From Streptomyces eurythermus (GTDB lineage: Bacteria > Actinomycetota > Actinomycetes > Streptomycetales > Streptomycetaceae): DNA of 64,000 bases. Each line of letters opens with the position of its first letter. Position 1 is the stretch's first letter. The position numbers and the translations under genes are program-made. This document shows, piece by piece, positions 1 to 8,324 of this stretch. Location of the stretch: positions 103,574 to 167,573 of the forward strand of contig NZ_BMSK01000020.1 of assembly GCF_014649115.1 (NCBI RefSeq). Reading direction: 5' to 3'. The notes under the pieces were generated by a model that did not search any database, was not told the origin of the DNA, and saw nothing but the letters and a program-made list of their open reading frames with translations.

Positions 1-1517
1 TCGTCGTAGACCGGGTCGAAGGCGCGGTTGGAGAGGAACGCCAGGTGTTTGCCGTCAAGGGTGAAGGCGGGCGCGTAGTCCTGGAAGCGCAGCGGGGTCG
101 CCTCGGTGACCGACAGGTCGGTGGTGTGGGCGATGCGCAGCTGGGACAGCGGGCGCGGGCCGGGGTGGGACCAGGCCAGCCAGGCGGAGTCCGGGGAGAA
201 GGCGAGGCCGGAGACCTCGCCGTCGTCGCTGCGGTCGACCTCGCGGACCTCGCCGGTCTCGCGCTCGACCAGCAGCAGCCGGCCGTCGTGCGCGGCCACG
301 GCGGCCCGGCTGCCGTCGGGCGCCATGGCCAGTTCCAGGACCCGGCCGAGCTGTCCGGCGGCGAGCCGGCGCGGCGGGGCACCGGGCACGGTACCGGTCG
401 CCGGGGCGAACTCCAGGGCGTCCTCGCCCTCGGCGTCCGTCACCCACACCACCCACTCCTCGCCGTCGGCGCGGAAGGCGCGCGGCATCCGGGCGCGGAC
501 GCCGGGGGTGGCGGCCAGGGCGCGGGCGGGGCCGGAGCGGTGGGTGACCCAGTGGACACCGCCGCGCACGCAGACGGCGCTGCCGCGCGCGGTGTGGTCG
601 GGGGACGCCTCGCCGAACCAGCGGGAGGCGTTGACCGGGTACGGCCTGAGGTCCACGCGGGGCCCGCCGAGCCGGATCTCCAGCCGGCGCGGCTCGGCGC
701 CCTCCAGGTCGTCCAGCAGCCACAGTTCACCGGCGGAGCTGTAGACGATCCGGGTGCCGTCGCCGGCCGCGTGCCGGGCGTAGAAGCCCCCGAGGGGGGT
801 GTGCCGGCGCAGGTCGGAGCCGTCGGCGAGGGAGGAGTAGAGCGCGCCGGTGCCCTCGTGGTCCGACAGGAACGCGATGCGGTCTCCCGCCCACACCGGG
901 CACTCGATGTTCCCGTCGAGGTCCTCGTGCAGCCGGACGAACTCCCCGGCGCCCTCTTCCCCTTGGGCGGCCCGGTCGATCCACAGCTTGCCCGCCGTGC
1001 CGCCCCGGTAGCGCTTCCAGTAGGCGGCCTCGCGGCCCATCGGCGCGGACAGCAGCACGGTGGCCGGGCCGAGGGCGACGCCGCCGACCGGGCCGTAGGG
1101 CAGGGTCTCGGCCGGGCCGCCGTCCAGCGGGACGGCGTGCGCCCAGGTGTGCCGGAAGCTGTGCCGGCCGTGCGCGCCGAGCGCGAGCACCCGTCCGTCC
1201 GGGGTCCAGCCGCGCACCTCCGTACGGGAATTGCCCCAGTACGTCAGCCGCTTGGCGGGTCCGCCGTCGACCGGGGCGACATGCACCTCGGGGGCGCCGT
1301 CCCGGGTGGAGGTCCAGGCGAGGTGCCGTCCGTCCGGTGACAGACGGGGCTGGGTCACCGGCATGTTGTCGGCGCTGACCCGCCAGGCCCGGCCGCCGTC
1401 CAGCGGGGCTAGCCATACGTCGTCCTCGGCGACGAAGGTCACCAAGTCGCCGTGCAGATGGGGGAACCGGAGGTAGCCGGAGCCGTGCGTGTTTCCCGTC
1501 GAAGCGCCCTGAGTCAC
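1..1517 (-). CDS. Tricorn-type S41 family protease, N-terminal part (3' end outside window)
   Basis: About 505 N-terminal residues are visible; the gene runs off the left edge, so the PDZ and serine-peptidase domains are not seen. The visible part consists of beta-propeller (WD40-like/TolB-like) blades with repeated motifs such as LSPDGRHLAW, FSPDSAWLAW and FTLDGKHLAFLSN. The start GTG-ACT-CAG gives MTQGAS followed by YLRFPHLHGDLVTFVAEDDVWLAPLDGG, the opening I remember for Streptomyces Tricorn homologues (Tri1). Tricorn proteases are large cytosolic peptidases that trim oligopeptides downstream of the proteasome; the propellers gate substrate access. It is transcribed away from the VOC gene upstream. 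Which paralogue this is (tri1 or tri2) is inferred from neighbourhood only. The propeller identity is clear; catalytic competence cannot be judged. Confidence 0.82.
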   Translation of the reverse strand, partial: MTQGASTGNTHGSGYLRFPHLHGDLVTFVAEDDVWLAPLDGGRAWRVSADNMPVTQPRLSPDGRHLAWTSTRDGAPEVHVAPVDGGPAKRLTYWGNSRTEVRGWTPDGRVLALGAHGRHSFRHTWAHAVPLDGGPAETLPYGPVGGVALGPATVLLSAPMGREAAYWKRYRGGTAGKLWIDRAAQGEEGAGEFVRLHEDLDGNIECPVWAGDRIAFLSDHEGTGALYSSLADGSDLRRHTPLGGFYARHAAGDGTRIVYSSAGELWLLDDLEGAEPRRLEIRLGGPRVDLRPYPVNASRWFGEASPDHTARGSAVCVRGGVHWVTHRSGPARALAATPGVRARMPRAFRADGEEWVVWVTDAEGEDALEFAPATGTVPGAPPRRLAAGQLGRVLELAMAPDGSRAAVAAHDGRLLLVERETGEVREVDRSDDGEVSGLAFSPDSAWLAWSHPGPRPLSQLRIAHTTDLSVTEATPLRFQDYAPAFTLDGKHLAFLSNRAFDPVYD

Positions 1518-1574
1518 CCCGTCACTCTACGCAGCGACCGGCCCGGCCCGCCCCCGGTTTCCGGTCACTCGCGG

Positions 1575-1967
1575 TCAGCCGCGCAGCAGCAACCACTCCT
1601 GGAGTTCCACCAAGTTGCCCTCCGGATCCTTCAGATGGGCCACGCGCATGCGGTCGGTCATGGGCGCCGGACCGTGCAGCAGGGTCGCGCCCCGGGCCGT
1701 GATCCCGGCGCAGTAGGCGTCGAGGTCGTCGACGCGCAGCACGACCAGGGAGCGGTGCCCGGTGGCGGTGCCGCCCAGCTCGGCCAGGACCCCGGCCATC
1801 ATCGAGCGGTCCTGGAGGGCGATCCCGGCGGAGCCGGTGTGCGGGCTGAACTTCTCGTACGGCCCCCCGGTGGCGCCGGACTGCGGCTTGAGGCCGAGGA
1901 CATCGGCGTAGAAGCGGTAGCAGGCGGCGAAGTCGCTGACCAGGAGCCGGACTTGGGCGAGTTCCAC
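1575..1967 (-). CDS. VOC (glyoxalase/bleomycin resistance-fold) family protein
   Basis: A 130-residue protein with one full VOC module: VELAQVRLLVSDFAACYRFYADVLGL opens the first beta-alpha-beta-beta-beta unit and HLKDPEGNLVELQEWL closes the second. The family holds metal-dependent lyases, dioxygenases and drug-binding proteins; the substrate cannot be read from sequence. I chose GTG at 1967, which follows a CGGAGA ribosome site; a longer open frame upstream lies inside rsmE in another frame and is not credible. It lies just downstream of rsmE on the same strand with a 19 bp gap, so co-transcription with rsmE and the nitronate monooxygenase is likely. Confidence 0.8.
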   Translation of the reverse strand: MELAQVRLLVSDFAACYRFYADVLGLKPQSGATGGPYEKFSPHTGSAGIALQDRSMMAGVLAELGGTATGHRSLVVLRVDDLDAYCAGITARGATLLHGPAPMTDRMRVAHLKDPEGNLVELQEWLLLRG

Positions 1968-1986
1968 GGTGTCTCCGAGCGGTGGT

Positions 1987-2724
1987 CTAGGACCAGCGGC
2001 CGGTGCGGCCCAGCAGCAGGGCCGCGGCGGCGGTGCCGGCGGTGGAGGTGCGCAGGACGGTCGGACCGAGGACGTACGGCGCGGCACCGGCCTCGGCGAA
2101 CAGCGCCAGCTCCTCCGGGGAGACGCCCCCCTCGGGCCCGACGACCAGCACGATCTCGCCCTCGGCGGGCAGCTGGACGGTGGCCAGACGCTCCGTGCCG
2201 CTCTCGTGGAGCACGGCGGCGAAGTCGGCGCGGGCGAGCAGCGCGGCCACCTGCTTGGTCGTCGCCGCGTCCGCGACCTCGGGGAAGCGGACCCGGCGGG
2301 ACTGCTTGCCGGCCTCGCGGGCGGTGGCCCGCCACTTGCCGAGGGCCTTCAGCCCGCGGTCGCCCTTCCACTGGGTGATGCAGCGGGACGCCTGCCAGGG
2401 CACGATCGCGTCGACGCCGACCTCGGTCATGGTCTCGACGGCGACCTCCCCGCGGTCGCCCTTGGGCAGGGCCTGGACGACGGTGATCCGCGGGTTCGGC
2501 GCCGGTTCCTCGGTCACCGGGTCCATGCGGACGATCAGCCGGTCCTTGCCCTCGGTGCCGGTCACCTCGCCCACCGCGTAGCGCCCGGCGCCGTCGGTGA
2601 GGACGACATCCTCGCCGGGCCGCAGCCGCTTCACGGAGACGGCGTGGCGGCCCTCGGCGCCCTCCAGGACGTACCGGTCGCCGTCCGGCTCGAAGTGCTC
2701 CACCACGAAGACGGGAGCGGTCAC
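1987..2724 (-). CDS. rsmE: 16S rRNA (uracil(1498)-N(3))-methyltransferase RsmE
   Basis: 245 residues, the usual length for RsmE. The protein has an N-terminal PUA-like part and a C-terminal SPOUT knot with the family signatures TEVGVDAIVPW, REAGKQSRR, VVGPEGG and LGPTVLRTSTAG. It methylates U1498 in helix 44 of 16S rRNA using S-adenosylmethionine. The start ATG overlaps the stop of the upstream nitronate monooxygenase gene by 4 bp (2721-2724), so the two are translationally coupled. In many bacteria rsmE is linked to dnaJ/hrcA or prmA; here dnaJ and hrcA lie two genes upstream on the same strand. Confidence 0.95.
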   Translation of the reverse strand: MTAPVFVVEHFEPDGDRYVLEGAEGRHAVSVKRLRPGEDVVLTDGAGRYAVGEVTGTEGKDRLIVRMDPVTEEPAPNPRITVVQALPKGDRGEVAVETMTEVGVDAIVPWQASRCITQWKGDRGLKALGKWRATAREAGKQSRRVRFPEVADAATTKQVAALLARADFAAVLHESGTERLATVQLPAEGEIVLVVGPEGGVSPEELALFAEAGAAPYVLGPTVLRTSTAGTAAAALLLGRTGRWS

Positions 2725-3824
2725 GCGCCCTCACCCCCCTTACGGGACTCGTCCTCACGGGATGCGTCCGACAACGCTGTCCGGGCCTCGGCGAGTTCCG
2801 CCGCCAGCACCTCCACCAGCCGTCCGGCCGGCAGCTCCCGGGCCATCCGGTGGCCCTGTCCCGCCCACAGCGCCATGCCCTGCGCGTCACCGGCCTTCGC
2901 GGCGGCCTTGCGCAGCGGCGAGGTGAGGTGGTGGACGTCCGGATAGGCGGCGGGGGCGTACGGGCCGTGCTCGCGCAGGAAGCGGTTGACCAGGGAGCGG
3001 GCCGGGCGGCCGGTGAAGGCGCGGGTCAGCCGGGTGCGCGCGAAGAGGGGGTCGGTCAGCGCCCGTTTGTGCGGGTCGGGCGCGCCGGACTCGTCGGTGG
3101 CGAGGAAGGCGGTGCCGAGCTGGGCCGCGTCGGCGCCGGCCGCGAGGACGGCGGCGATCTGGCCGCCGCGCATGATGCCGCCGGCGGCGACGACCGGGAT
3201 GTCCACGGCCTCGCGGACCTGCGCGAGAAGCGACAGCAGCCCGATGCCGGCGCCGTCGTCCTCGGACGAGTCGCGGTGGGTGCCCTGGTGGCCGCCGGCC
3301 TCCACGCCCTGCGCGATCACCGCGTCCGCCCCGGCCGCCTCGACCGCGCGGGCCTCCTCCGGGGTGGTGGCGGTGACCAGGGTGAGCGTCCCGGCCCGGC
3401 GCAGCCGCGCGATGACCTCGCGGTCCGGCACGCCGAAGTGGAAGGAGACCACCGGGACCGGGTCGTCGAGCAGGACGGCGAGCTTGGCGTCGTAGCCGTC
3501 GTCCCGGCCGCCGTCCGGGTCGCCCAGCTCGGTCTCGTACCAGGCGGCCTCGCCGGCCAGCTGGTGGGCGTAGACCTCGACGGCGCCGGACTCCGCGAGC
3601 TCGGGCTGCGGCATGAACACGTTGACGCCGAACGGGCGGCCCGTGAGCCCGCGCAACCGCTTGATCTCCTGGTACATCCCGTCGGCGGTCTTGTACCCGG
3701 CGGCGAGGAACCCGAGGCCGCCGGCCTCGCAGACGGCGGCGGCGAGCTGCGGGACGGAGACTCCGCCCGCCATGGGTGCCTGCACGATCGGGAGGGGAAA
3801 GAGATCGGTCAGCGCGGAGGACAT
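2721..3824 (-). CDS. Nitronate monooxygenase / 2-nitropropane dioxygenase-like FMN enzyme
   Basis: 367 residues forming a TIM barrel of the NPD/NMO family. Visible motifs are the N-terminal PIVQAPMAGG, the GRPFGVNVFMP strand, QGVEAGGHQGTHR carrying the conserved active-site His, and the phosphate-binding VVAAGGIMRGGQ followed by GADAAQLGTAFLAT. Members use FMN to oxidise propionate-3-nitronate and alkyl nitronates to aldehydes or keto acids; some instead reduce enoyl substrates. The gene overlaps rsmE by 4 bp. Family assignment is firm; the exact substrate is inferred. Confidence 0.88.
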   Translation of the reverse strand: MSSALTDLFPLPIVQAPMAGGVSVPQLAAAVCEAGGLGFLAAGYKTADGMYQEIKRLRGLTGRPFGVNVFMPQPELAESGAVEVYAHQLAGEAAWYETELGDPDGGRDDGYDAKLAVLLDDPVPVVSFHFGVPDREVIARLRRAGTLTLVTATTPEEARAVEAAGADAVIAQGVEAGGHQGTHRDSSEDDGAGIGLLSLLAQVREAVDIPVVAAGGIMRGGQIAAVLAAGADAAQLGTAFLATDESGAPDPHKRALTDPLFARTRLTRAFTGRPARSLVNRFLREHGPYAPAAYPDVHHLTSPLRKAAAKAGDAQGMALWAGQGHRMARELPAGRLVEVLAAELAEARTALSDASREDESRKGGEGA

Positions 3825-3923
3825 GACCGCATGGTGTCACGTCCTTCCGACCGGCCGGAATCGGGGCATCCCCCGGAACGACCCTGAGACGCCCCCGGCA
3901 CACCCCGGAGGCGCCCACATGGC

Positions 3924-4092
3924 TCAGCGGCCGTTGAACGCGTCCTTCAGCCGCAAGAACAGGCCCTGCTGCCCCGGCTGCCGTGCCTGCCCGGGGGGCG
4001 ACCCCCGGACCCCCGGCCGCCCCGCTCAGCCGACGTCAGCGGCCGTTGAACGCGTCCTTCAGTCGCGAGAACAGGCCCTGCTGCCCCGGCTG
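3924..4092. repeat. Imperfect duplication of the dnaJ 3' end (two ~57 bp copies)
   Basis: Positions 4036-4092 contain the last codons and stop of dnaJ. Positions 3924-3980 repeat the same 57 bp with two mismatches, again beginning with the complement of a stop codon. The copies are 112 bp apart, so the second is out of frame and not translated with DnaJ. A GC-rich hairpin-like stretch (about 3994-4012) lies between them. Confidence 0.85.
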
Positions 4093-5172
4093 GAACTGGC
4101 CCTGGGGCCGTTCCTCGCCGCGGAGCTTGGCCAGTTCGCGCAGCAGGCGTTCCTGCTCGGGGTCCAGCTTGGTCGGGGTCTGCACCTCGACGTGCACGAC
4201 CAGGTCGCCCCGGCCGCCGCCGCGCAGATGCGTGACACCGCGGTCGTGCAGCGGGATCGACTGGCCGGACTGGGTGCCGGGCCGGATGTCGACCTCCTCC
4301 ATGCCGTCCAGGGTCTCCAGCGGGACCTTGGTGCCGAGCGCCGCGGCCGTCATCGGGATGGTGACCGTGCAGTGCAGGTCGTCGCCGCGCCGCTGGAAGG
4401 TCGGGTGCGGCAGTTCGTGGATCTCCACGTACAGGTCGCCGGCCGGGCCGCCGCCGGGGCCGACCTCGCCCTCGCCCGCCAGCTGGATCCGGGTGCCGTT
4501 GTCGACACCGGCCGGGATCTTCACCGTGAGCGTACGGCGGGAGCGCACGCGGCCGTCACCGGCACACTCCGGGCACGGGGTCGGCACGACCGTGCCGAAG
4601 CCCTGGCACTGCGGGCACGGCCGGGAGGTCATGACCTGGCCCAGGAAGGACCGGGTGACCTGCGAGACCTCACCCCGGCCGCGGCACATGTCACACGTCT
4701 GGGCGGACGTGCCGGGGGCCGCGCCCTCGCCGTTGCAGGTGTTGCAGACGATGGCGGTGTCGACCTGGATGTCCTTGGTCGTCCCGAAGGCCGCCTCGTC
4801 CAGCTCGACCTCGATCCGGATCATCGCGTCCTGGCCGCGCCGGGTGCGCGAGCGCGGCCCGCGCTGCGACGCCGTACCGAAGAACGCGTCCATGATGTCG
4901 GAGAAGTTGCCGAAGCCGCCGGCCCCGAAGCCGCCCGCGCCGGCGCCGCCGGACTGCGAGAGCGGGTCGCCGCCGAGGTCGTAGACCTGCTTCTTCTGCG
5001 GGTCCGACAGCACCTCGTAAGCGGCGTTGATCTCCTTGAACCGCTCCTGGGTCTTCGGATCCGGGTTGACGTCCGGGTGCAGCTCGCGCGCGAGCCGCCG
5101 GAACGCCTTCTTGATCTCATCCTGCGACGCGTCGCGGCGCACGCCGAGAACGGCGTAGTAGTCCGTGGCCAC
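4036..5172 (-). CDS. dnaJ: Molecular chaperone DnaJ (DnaJ2, HrcA-linked)
   Basis: 378 residues with full type I DnaJ architecture: a J domain with HPD at residues 32-34, a Gly/Phe-rich linker (GAGGFGAGGFGNF), four zinc-binding CxxCxGxG repeats (CNTCNGEG, CDMCRGRG, CPQCQGFG, CPECAGDG) and a C-terminal substrate-binding domain. It recruits substrates to DnaK and stimulates its ATPase. The start is GTG at 5172, directly abutting the hrcA stop, so it is the second gene of an hrcA-dnaJ operon and is expected to be heat-induced through the CIRCE element at 6238-6264. Streptomyces also carry dnaJ1 in the dnaK operon. The 3' end is duplicated downstream. Confidence 0.96.
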   Translation of the reverse strand: MATDYYAVLGVRRDASQDEIKKAFRRLARELHPDVNPDPKTQERFKEINAAYEVLSDPQKKQVYDLGGDPLSQSGGAGAGGFGAGGFGNFSDIMDAFFGTASQRGPRSRTRRGQDAMIRIEVELDEAAFGTTKDIQVDTAIVCNTCNGEGAAPGTSAQTCDMCRGRGEVSQVTRSFLGQVMTSRPCPQCQGFGTVVPTPCPECAGDGRVRSRRTLTVKIPAGVDNGTRIQLAGEGEVGPGGGPAGDLYVEIHELPHPTFQRRGDDLHCTVTIPMTAAALGTKVPLETLDGMEEVDIRPGTQSGQSIPLHDRGVTHLRGGGRGDLVVHVEVQTPTKLDPEQERLLRELAKLRGEERPQGQFQPGQQGLFSRLKDAFNGR

Positions 5173-6189
5173 TTACGACTCCGCCAGGATCTGTCCGACG
5201 TACCGTGCCACTGCGCGTACCGCTCCCATCGTTCCCGGGTAGTCCATGCGGGTCGGTCCGACCACGCCGAGCTTGGCAACCGCCTCGCCGCCCGAACCGT
5301 AACCGACCGACACGACGGACGTGGAGTTGAGTCCCTCGTGGGCGTTCTCGTGGCCGATGCGCACGGTCACGCCGGGGTCCTTCGCCTCGCCGAGGAGCTT
5401 GAGGAGCACGACCTGCTCCTCCAGTGCCTCCAGGACGGGCCTGATCGTGAGGGGGAAGTCGTGCCCGAAGCGGGTGAGATTGGCGGTACCGCCGATCATC
5501 AGCCGCTCCTCGTTCTCCTCCACGAGTGTCTCCAGCAGGGTGGAGAGCACCGTGGAGACCGTACCTCGGTCCTCCGGCTCGAAGGCGTCCGGCAGGTCCT
5601 CGACCAGCATCGGCACATCGGTGAACCGGCGGCCCGCGACCCTGCTGTTCAGCCGGGCCCGCAGATCCGCCAGCGATGCCTCGCCGAACGGGGCCGGGCA
5701 GTCGACCATACGCTGCTCGACCCGGCCGGTGTCGGTGATCAGCACGAGCATCACGCGCGCCGGGGCGAGGGAGAGCAGCTCCACGTGCCGGACCGTGGAC
5801 CGGGTCAGCGACGGGTACTGCACGACGGCGACCTGCCGGGTCAGCTGCGCGAGCAGCCGCACCGTGCGCGCCACGACGTCGTCGAGGTCGACGGCGCCCT
5901 CCAGGAAGTTCTGGATCGCCCGCCGCTCGGGCGCGGTCATCGGCTTCACGCCCGCGAGCTTGTCCACGAACAGGCGGTAGCCCTTGTCGGTGGGGATGCG
6001 CCCCGCGCTGGTGTGCGGCTGCGCGATGTACCCCTCGTCCTCCAGGGCCGCCATGTCGTTGCGGACGGTGGCCGGGGAGACGCCGAGGTTGTGCCGCTCG
6101 GTGAGCGCCTTGGAACCGACCGGCTCCTCGGTGCCCACATAGTCCTGGACGATGGCGCGCAGTACCTGAAGCCTGCGTTCACTCAGCAT
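5173..6189 (-). CDS. hrcA: Heat-inducible transcriptional repressor HrcA
   Basis: 338 residues beginning MLSERRLQVLRAIVQDYV, the typical start; the open frame continues upstream to 6267 but would cover the CIRCE operator. It has an N-terminal winged helix (SPATVRNDMAALEDEGYI), then a GAF-like dimerisation domain (AVVQYPSLTRSTVRHVELL), and ends near the conserved GVVGPTRMDYPGTMGAVRAVARY. HrcA binds CIRCE and represses chaperone genes until heat titrates it away. It is followed immediately by dnaJ, and the operator upstream indicates autoregulation. Confidence 0.96.
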   Translation of the reverse strand: MLSERRLQVLRAIVQDYVGTEEPVGSKALTERHNLGVSPATVRNDMAALEDEGYIAQPHTSAGRIPTDKGYRLFVDKLAGVKPMTAPERRAIQNFLEGAVDLDDVVARTVRLLAQLTRQVAVVQYPSLTRSTVRHVELLSLAPARVMLVLITDTGRVEQRMVDCPAPFGEASLADLRARLNSRVAGRRFTDVPMLVEDLPDAFEPEDRGTVSTVLSTLLETLVEENEERLMIGGTANLTRFGHDFPLTIRPVLEALEEQVVLLKLLGEAKDPGVTVRIGHENAHEGLNSTSVVSVGYGSGGEAVAKLGVVGPTRMDYPGTMGAVRAVARYVGQILAES

Positions 6190-6237
6190 TCGCGCGCACC
6201 TCCAGCACGTCGTCCCTCGTCCCGTCGGGTCGTCCGC

Positions 6238-6264
6238 CTGGCACTCTTCCCACGCGAGTGCCAG
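6238..6264. promoter_or_regulatory. CIRCE operator (HrcA binding site)
   Basis: A perfect inverted repeat CTGGCACTC-N9-GAGTGCCAG, matching the CIRCE consensus TTAGCACTC-N9-GAGTGCTAA. It lies 49 bp upstream of the hrcA start and points to HrcA autorepression of hrcA-dnaJ. It also lies about 90 bp upstream of the divergent MBL-fold gene, which could share the control. Confidence 0.95.
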
Positions 6265-6350
6265 CATTCCCCGGCCCAGTGTACGGCCGTCGGGTACACC
6301 CTGGGCAAGGTCGGGCCGCCGTACCGGGTCGTACCGCTAGCGTCGCGGGT

Positions 6351-7073
6351 ATGAGCGTGACTTGGGAAGAGCTGGGGTGGGAACGGCTGGCGGCCGGGGT
6401 GGGGCGGTGCCGGCTGCCGGGCTGGGACTGCACGGCGGGGCTGGTCGTGGGCGAGGGGACGGCGCTGCTCGTGGACGCCGGTTCGAGCCTGGCGGAGGGG
6501 GTCCGGCTGCGCGCGCGGGCCGAGGAGCTGGCGGGTGGCCGTGTGACCCATCTCGCGCTCACCCATCCGCACTTCGACCATGTCTTCGGCGCGGCGGTGT
6601 TCGCCGGGGCGGAGGTGTACAGGGCGGTCGGCCTGGACGCGGTGTTCGCCTTCGAGCGGGCGGAGCTGCGGCTGGACGCGGTGCGCAACGGGCTGCCGGT
6701 CGCCGACGCCGACGAGGCGGTGGACGCGCTGGTCACCCCCCGGCACCTGGTGTCCGGGGAGTGGACGCTGGACCTCGGCGGCGGCCGCCAGGCGCTGCTG
6801 GCCAACGTGGGCCCGGGCCACACCGCCCACGACCTCGCGGTGCTGATCCCCGGCTCCCCGGAGGTCGTCTTCTGCGGCGACCTGGTGGAGGAGTCCGGCG
6901 AGCCCCAGGCCGGCCCGGACGCGGTCCCCGCCCGCTGGCCGGACGCCCTGGACCGGCTGCTGGCGCTGGGCGGCGAGGACGCGGTGTACGTGCCCGGTCA
7001 CGGGGCGGCGGTGGACGCGGCGTTCGTACGACGTCAACGGGACGAGCTGGCGGCACGGTTCGGCGTGATCTGA
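6351..7073 (+). CDS. MBL-fold metallo-hydrolase
   Basis: 240 residues from ATG 6351. It has the metallo-beta-lactamase signature HPHFDH (LTHPHFDHVFGA), then GPGHTAHDLAVLIP and FCGDLVEESG, and a final metal-ligand His in YVPGHGAAVD, so all binuclear-zinc ligand positions appear intact. Substrate unknown; the family includes glyoxalase II, lactonases and phosphodiesterase-like hydrolases. It is divergent from hrcA; a longer in-frame start at 6258 would overlap the CIRCE element and lacks a ribosome site. Confidence 0.85.
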   Translation: MSVTWEELGWERLAAGVGRCRLPGWDCTAGLVVGEGTALLVDAGSSLAEGVRLRARAEELAGGRVTHLALTHPHFDHVFGAAVFAGAEVYRAVGLDAVFAFERAELRLDAVRNGLPVADADEAVDALVTPRHLVSGEWTLDLGGGRQALLANVGPGHTAHDLAVLIPGSPEVVFCGDLVEESGEPQAGPDAVPARWPDALDRLLALGGEDAVYVPGHGAAVDAAFVRRQRDELAARFGVI

Positions 7074-7141
7074 ACGGCGGTTCCCTTCACGTTCCGGCGT
7101 GTCGCGCTTGTCACGGCGCGGCTTCTCCTATCGTCATCCGA

Positions 7142-7957
7142 ATGCGCCAGTACTCCGCCGACCTCACCCCTCCGTGGAAGAAGAAACCGCGACCGGCGCC
7201 GGAGGTCCCGGCCGACCCGGGGCTGGTGGTGGAGGAGGCGGGCACCGGGTTCTGCGGCGCGGTGATCCGCTGCGAGGCGGGCACGGTGACCCTGGAGGAC
7301 CGCTTCGGCAAGCACCGCGTCTTCCCGCTGGAACCGCGCGGCTTCCTGCTGGAGGGCAGGGTCGTCACCCTGGTCCGCCCGGCCTCGGCCCCGGCCCGCC
7401 CCACCCGTACGGCGTCCGGCTCGATCGCCGTCCCCCAGGCACGCGCGCGCGTGGCCCGCGCCGGCCGCATCTACGTGGAGGGCCGGCACGACGCCGAGCT
7501 GGTCGAGAAGGTCTGGGGCGACGACCTGCGCGTCGAGGGCGTGGTCGTGGAGTACCTGGAGGGCGTGGACGACCTGCCGGCCGTCGTGGAGTCCTTCGCC
7601 CCGGGCCCCGACGCCCGCCTGGGCGTCCTGGTGGACCACCTGCTGCCGGGCACCAAGGAATGGCGGATCGCCCAGTCGGTCACCAGCGAGCACGCCCTGG
7701 TGGTCGGTCACCCGTTCATCGACATCTGGCAGGCGGTGAAACCGTCCTCCCTGGGCATCGAGGCATGGCCCACGGTCCCGAAGGGCCAGGACTGGAAGAC
7801 GGGCGTGTGCCGGGCACTGGGCTGGCCGGCGGAGAACACCGGCGCGGTGTGGCAGGCGATCCTGAAACGGGTGGGGTCCTACAAGGACCTGGAGCCGGAA
7901 CTGCTGGGCCGCGTGGAGGAACTGATCGACTTCGTCACGGGTAGCGGTGGGGCCTGA
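7142..7957 (+). CDS. DUF3097 family protein with a TOPRIM-like segment
   Basis: 271 residues. From memory this is the actinobacterial DUF3097 family, uncharacterised. The middle (about residues 115-190) reads RIYVEGRHDAELVEKVWG, then VVVEYLEGVDDL and LGVLVDHLLPGTKE. This resembles a TOPRIM fold: a Glu after a beta strand, then an acidic motif resembling DxD at the end of a later strand. TOPRIM domains occur in primases, topoisomerases, RNase M5 and OLD nucleases. The link is my inference from motif spacing. The gene follows the MBL gene by 68 bp on the same strand. Confidence 0.8.
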   Translation: MRQYSADLTPPWKKKPRPAPEVPADPGLVVEEAGTGFCGAVIRCEAGTVTLEDRFGKHRVFPLEPRGFLLEGRVVTLVRPASAPARPTRTASGSIAVPQARARVARAGRIYVEGRHDAELVEKVWGDDLRVEGVVVEYLEGVDDLPAVVESFAPGPDARLGVLVDHLLPGTKEWRIAQSVTSEHALVVGHPFIDIWQAVKPSSLGIEAWPTVPKGQDWKTGVCRALGWPAENTGAVWQAILKRVGSYKDLEPELLGRVEELIDFVTGSGGA

Positions 7958-8225
7958 CGTCCGGAAAGGTTCCGAACTCGCTGGTGTCGAGTTCGAGCCC
8001 GAGATCGTCCATCGGGACCGGCTCGCCGAACTTGATGATTTCCTGAGCGTGGTAGTCGGCGTCCTCCCCTTGACCCGCGGGCTTCGTCAGCAGGACGCAC
8101 TGCGCCATGATCGGGTCGATGACGAGGTAGGCGGGGATTCCGCCCGCCGCGTAGATCGAGCGCTTGACCACGTAGTCGATCTCGTCGAGGTACCTGGCCA
8201 TTCCACGCTCGTCCACAGCGGTCAT
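7935..8225 (-). CDS. Short Uma2-like (DUF820) protein, probably a remnant
   Basis: 96 residues from ATG 8225, which has a good GGAGG site 8 bases upstream. The sequence KRSIYAAGGIPAYLVID, followed by an acidic stretch and FGEPVPMDDLGLELD, resembles the C-terminal half of Uma2 family (PD-(D/E)XK-like) proteins, normally about 190 residues. The catalytic N-terminal half is missing, and the first 15 residues run straight into the C-terminal part, as if an internal deletion occurred. The 3' end overlaps DUF3097 convergently by 23 bp. It may be non-functional; an alternative is a small unrelated protein. Confidence 0.55.
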   Translation of the reverse strand: MTAVDERGMARYLDEIDYVVKRSIYAAGGIPAYLVIDPIMAQCVLLTKPAGQGEDADYHAQEIIKFGEPVPMDDLGLELDTSEFGTFPDVRPHRYP

Positions 8226-8324
8226 CTCCGTGGCCTCCACATCCGCCGCGTCCTTTTGGCGGCAGCCTACGAACCAGGTTAGGGACCGAACGGGCGCTCC
8301 GGGGGGATTCACTCACCCGAGTGA

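Noticed and set aside
3613..6354. Plus-strand 913-residue ORF opposite dnaJ and hrcA
   Set aside because: It is the antisense shadow of two certain genes; composition is Arg/Gly/Ala/Val-rich with no domain and no ribosome site.
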